Source: SIG480 sp045649265 (lineage in GTDB: Bacteria; Bacillota; Clostridia; Oscillospirales; JAAYXM01). From it: a stretch of DNA of 16,488 nt. The translations under genes were made by a program, and so were the position numbers. The notes beneath the pieces are model-generated. The model ran no database searches. It saw only the letters and a list, made by a program, of their open reading frames with translations, and had not been told where the DNA came from. The stretch covers positions 1 to 16,488 of the forward strand of contig JAZRPO010000031.1 of NCBI GenBank assembly GCA_045649265.1, in the 5' to 3' direction. Position 1 is the first letter of the stretch. Every line of letters starts with the position of its first letter. Shown piece by piece: positions 14,894-16,488 of the stretch.

Positions 14894-15014
14894 TACCTTT
14901 TTCTAAATTTATTATACTTTTTTTGAATTTTTTTGTTTTATTTTAGGAATATGTACTATTTTTGCAAATAAAACAAAAAATACACCGTAAGCTGCCCTAT
15001 TTATAGTGTGGTTT

Positions 15015-15023
15015 AAAGTGGTG
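15015..15023 (+). promoter_or_regulatory. Oppositely oriented copy of the candidate MraZ box
   Basis: AAAGTGGTG on the plus strand, identical to the 9-mer at 14829-14837 on the minus strand. It is preceded by a related AGTGTGGTTT (15005-15014). It lies about 25 bp upstream of the -35 of the alarmone synthetase. A single 9-mer match may be chance; see the finding on this region. Confidence 0.35.
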
Positions 15024-15047
15024 TAACTTTGTTCACAATGTGTTAAT

Positions 15048-15076
15048 TTGACTTTTCGCATATACCGTGTTACCTT
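15048..15076 (+). promoter_or_regulatory. Probable promoter of the alarmone synthetase
   Basis: TTGACT (15048-15053), a 17-nt spacer and TACCTT (15071-15076) with TG one base upstream (15068-15069), i.e. an extended -10 with a weak hexamer. A better hexamer, TATAAC at 15076-15081, is 22 nt from the -35 and has no suitable partner at normal spacing. Confidence 0.4.
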
Positions 15077-15114
15077 ATAACTATACATATACTCAATAAA
15101 TCCGGAGGGTGAAA

Positions 15115-15807
15115 ATGAACACAACTTCTGAACATGTATATTCCGAAAACGAAAAAAGCCTTTTGGCAGATTTACTTAACAATGAAGAAAGCATAAACCA
15201 AATAAAGCTTGCTTCAGGGCAGTTCAATACGCTGATGGCATATTACAGATGCGCTATTATGGAGATTGAAACAAAGTTCAATGTCTTAAACGAGCAATTC
15301 TCCCTCCAGCATGACCGCATGCCCATAAGCGGAATGAAAAGCCGTCTCAAATCCGTCAACAGCATAATTGACAAGCTAAAACGCTCACATTTCCCCGTGA
15401 CTCTTTCATCTATAGAGGAAAACCTCAACGATATTGCAGGAGTCAGAATAATCTGCTCTTTCACTGATGATGTCTACACTCTTGCAAATGCCCTTCTCTC
15501 TCAGGATGACGTTACTCTCATCATGCAGAAGGACTATATTAAAAATCCGAAACCAAACGGATATCGCAGCCTTCACCTGATTGTTTCAGTTCCCATTTTT
15601 CTTCTTCACGAGAAGCGACATATGAAAATCGAAATTCAGCTTCGCACGATTGCGATGGACTCATGGGCAGCTCTGGAACATCAGCTCAAATATAAAAAAG
15701 ACTCTCCTTTCACCGAGAGCATGGAGCACGAGCTTTATCTCTGTTCACAACTCAGTGCAGAGCTTGATATGCGCATGAATTCTCTCCGACAAAAAACCTT
15801 AGCCTAG
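15115..15807 (+). CDS. Small (p)ppGpp synthetase, RelQ/YjbM type
   Basis: Stand-alone alarmone synthetase that transfers pyrophosphate from ATP to GDP or GTP. The chosen product is 230 residues with the RelA/SpoT nucleotidyltransferase fold only: no HD hydrolase, TGS or ACT domain. Motifs are KFNVLNEQF (54-62), MKSRLKSVNSIIDKLKR (74-90), NDIAGVRIICSF (105-116), KDYIKNPKPNGYRSLH (139-154) and EIQLRTIAMDSWAALEHQLKYK (173-194), with the catalytic Glu173. The KNPKPNGYRSLH and TIAMDSWAALEH segments are those of the RelQ/YjbM group. The N-terminus is about 20-25 residues longer than typical for that group. The ATG at 15115-15117 has GGAGGGTGA ahead of it; a GTG two codons upstream lies inside that site. 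It is divergent from mraZ and ends in its own terminator. Confidence 0.92.
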   Translation: MNTTSEHVYSENEKSLLADLLNNEESINQIKLASGQFNTLMAYYRCAIMEIETKFNVLNEQFSLQHDRMPISGMKSRLKSVNSIIDKLKRSHFPVTLSSIEENLNDIAGVRIICSFTDDVYTLANALLSQDDVTLIMQKDYIKNPKPNGYRSLHLIVSVPIFLLHEKRHMKIEIQLRTIAMDSWAALEHQLKYKKDSPFTESMEHELYLCSQLSAELDMRMNSLRQKTLA

Positions 15808-15809
15808 AA

Positions 15810-15849
15810 AAAAACACAGCCGCAAATTTAAATTTACGGCTGTGTTTTT
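15810..15849. terminator. Intrinsic terminator after the alarmone synthetase
   Basis: Stem CACAGCCG/CGGCTGTG (15815-15822 and 15837-15844), flanked by AAAAA on the left and TTTTT (15845-15849) on the right, which add five more pairs. The loop contains AAATTTAAATTT and can fold back further. It begins 2-3 nt after the gene's stop. The symmetry means it could also stop minus-strand read-through from ispE. Confidence 0.88.
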
Positions 15850-15967
15850 AAGTTCAGATACCCTTTTTACAAGGTCTTCGTCGTAAGTTATAGTGCCAAA
15901 CTTTTTGTTTCTTTACAAGGCTGTTCATTTAAAGAGCATTGCGTTTATAAAGATCAAAAGGAGAAAA

Positions 15968-15994
15968 GAAGCATTTTTGATAAGACAATGCTTC
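15968..15994 (-). terminator. Intrinsic terminator after ispE
   Basis: On the minus strand, GAAGCATT (15987-15994) and AATGCTTC (15968-15975) form an 8-bp stem around an 11-nt loop, followed by TTTTCTCCTTTT. It starts 4 nt after the ispE stop codon. The 118 bases between this and the terminator ending at 15849 show no gene or other clear signal. Confidence 0.75.
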
Positions 15995-15998
15995 AAAG

Positions 15999-16488
15999 TT
16001 ACCCGCAAATATCAATAAGTCTCGCCTTCTCCTCGGTAACCGGAGTTGAAAGAAATATATCGCTATACTTTTCAGAAAGCTTTGCCTTGGCAGCTTTTGC
16101 AGCATCAAGGTCATCAAATATTCCAAAAACCGCACTCCCGCTCCCCGTCATCGCTGCTTTGAGCGCACCATAGTCAGCAAGGGTGCTTTCGATATCACAA
16201 ATCTCTGGCACTTTTTTTGAAACCACGGGTTCAAAAACGTTATACACCGCACCAGCAACGTCTCTGACATCGCCTTTTTCTACAGCCAAGAGCATCGCTT
16301 CTGTGTCCGGATGAAGAGCAATCGGATGATTGTCAATCTGTTCAAACACAGTCTTTGTTGACATTCCGCACTTTGGCTTTCCAATAACAAAGAAGCAGTG
16401 CGGAATTGGCTTTATTGAGGAAAGCTCCTCGCCCTTTGAAAGAGCGCGCGCAGTCCCGCCCATCAGACAAAATGGAACATCCGCACCA
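15999..16488 (-). CDS. ispE: 4-diphosphocytidyl-2-C-methyl-D-erythritol kinase (IspE), 3' part
   Basis: C-terminal portion, about 163 codons, of a GHMP-family kinase of the non-mevalonate (MEP) isoprenoid pathway; it phosphorylates CDP-methylerythritol. The reading frame is open to the right edge. It begins in GADVPFCLMGGTARA, where the Asp codon at 16479-16481 corresponds to the catalytic aspartate of the GADVPF motif. The third GHMP motif TGSGSAVFG falls at about 16122-16148. The internal ATG at 16461-16463 is not the start; roughly 120 N-terminal residues lie outside the window. The pathway supplies isopentenyl units, including those for undecaprenyl phosphate, the lipid carrier used by MraY and MurG. 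It is convergent with the alarmone synthetase gene. Confidence 0.93.
   Translation of the reverse strand, partial: GADVPFCLMGGTARALSKGEELSSIKPIPHCFFVIGKPKCGMSTKTVFEQIDNHPIALHPDTEAMLLAVEKGDVRDVAGAVYNVFEPVVSKKVPEICDIESTLADYGALKAAMTGSGSAVFGIFDDLDAAKAAKAKLSEKYSDIFLSTPVTEEKARLIDICG

Larger units (their letters stand above)
14809..15114. other. Divergent regulatory region between mraZ and the alarmone synthetase
   Basis: This 306-bp AT-rich stretch carries no credible gene. It holds the mraZ promoter (14865-14893), a 20-bp-period direct repeat of candidate MraZ boxes (14827-14856), an oppositely oriented copy of that box (15015-15023) and the probable promoter of the alarmone synthetase (15048-15076). 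The core 14895-15000 is mostly A/T runs, including an isolated TATAAT on the minus strand at 14911-14916 that has no -35 partner. A 70-codon minus-strand reading frame crosses it but has no family resemblance or ribosome binding site. Confidence 0.8.

Noticed and set aside
14911..14939. Second mraZ promoter with TATAAT at 14911-14916 (minus strand)
   Set aside because: No acceptable -35 at 16-18 nt; the hexamer is expected by chance in this A/T-rich stretch.
14912..15124. 70-codon minus-strand reading frame in the divergent region
   Set aside because: No Shine-Dalgarno sequence, crosses the synthetase promoter and start, and its translation shows no known family. It is better explained as regulatory DNA.
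15929..16135. 68-codon minus-strand reading frame at the ispE 3' end
   Set aside because: Overlaps ispE in another frame and runs through the ispE terminator hairpin.
1..16488. Mobile element, CRISPR array, tRNA, rRNA or defence system
   Set aside because: I looked for repeats with regular spacers, transposase or integrase signatures and RNA-gene hallmarks and saw none; nearly all of the window is occupied by conserved housekeeping genes.

Overview
The window looks like a chromosomal segment of a low-to-middle GC Gram-positive bacterium of the Firmicutes, most likely class Clostridia. The reasons are strong GGAGG-type ribosome binding sites, the gene order mraZ-rsmH-ftsL-PBP-murE-murF-mraY-ftsW-murG-murA-divIB, a PASTA-containing division transpeptidase and a RelQ/YjbM-type small alarmone synthetase. 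MurE carries the DNPR signature of the meso-diaminopimelate-adding enzymes, so the wall is predicted to be meso-DAP type. The genus cannot be fixed from the sequence alone.

Layout. (1) 1-846: feoA (minus strand, with room for a partner such as feoB beyond the left edge) is divergent from a short DtxR-family metalloregulator. The intergene holds a clear feoA promoter followed by two inverted repeats of the form GTTAGC-N4-GCTAAC, one over the predicted transcription start. (2) 826-2180: a two-gene minus-strand unit, an aldose-1-epimerase-like protein and a YaiI/YqxD (DUF188) protein. It ends in a hairpin shared with the convergent regulator gene. (3) 2205-14893: an eleven-gene dcw (division and cell wall) operon on the minus strand, transcribed from a TTGATT-17-TATAAT promoter and closed by a hairpin after divIB. 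Genes are packed, with one 4-nt overlap and several 2-24 nt gaps. (4) 14809-15114: a 306-bp AT-rich divergent region with the mraZ promoter, two candidate MraZ boxes exactly 20 bp apart, and a third copy of the box in the opposite orientation upstream of the alarmone synthetase. (5) 15115-15849: the alarmone synthetase with its own terminator. (6) 15968-16488: the 3' part of ispE (minus strand) with its terminator.

How the genes work together. MurA starts the UDP-MurNAc pathway; MurE and MurF add residues 3 and 4-5 of the peptide; MraY and MurG build lipid I and lipid II. FtsW and the PASTA class B PBP polymerise and cross-link septal wall, held together by FtsL and DivIB. RsmH and MraZ are the usual first genes, and MraZ is a DNA-binding regulator of the cluster. 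murB, murC, murD, ddl, ftsA and ftsZ are not in the window.

I found no mobile element, CRISPR array, tRNA, rRNA, riboswitch or defence system. The coding content is conventional. The less ordinary signals are regulatory: the paired operators at feoA and the possible MraZ-box link between the dcw operon and (p)ppGpp synthesis.
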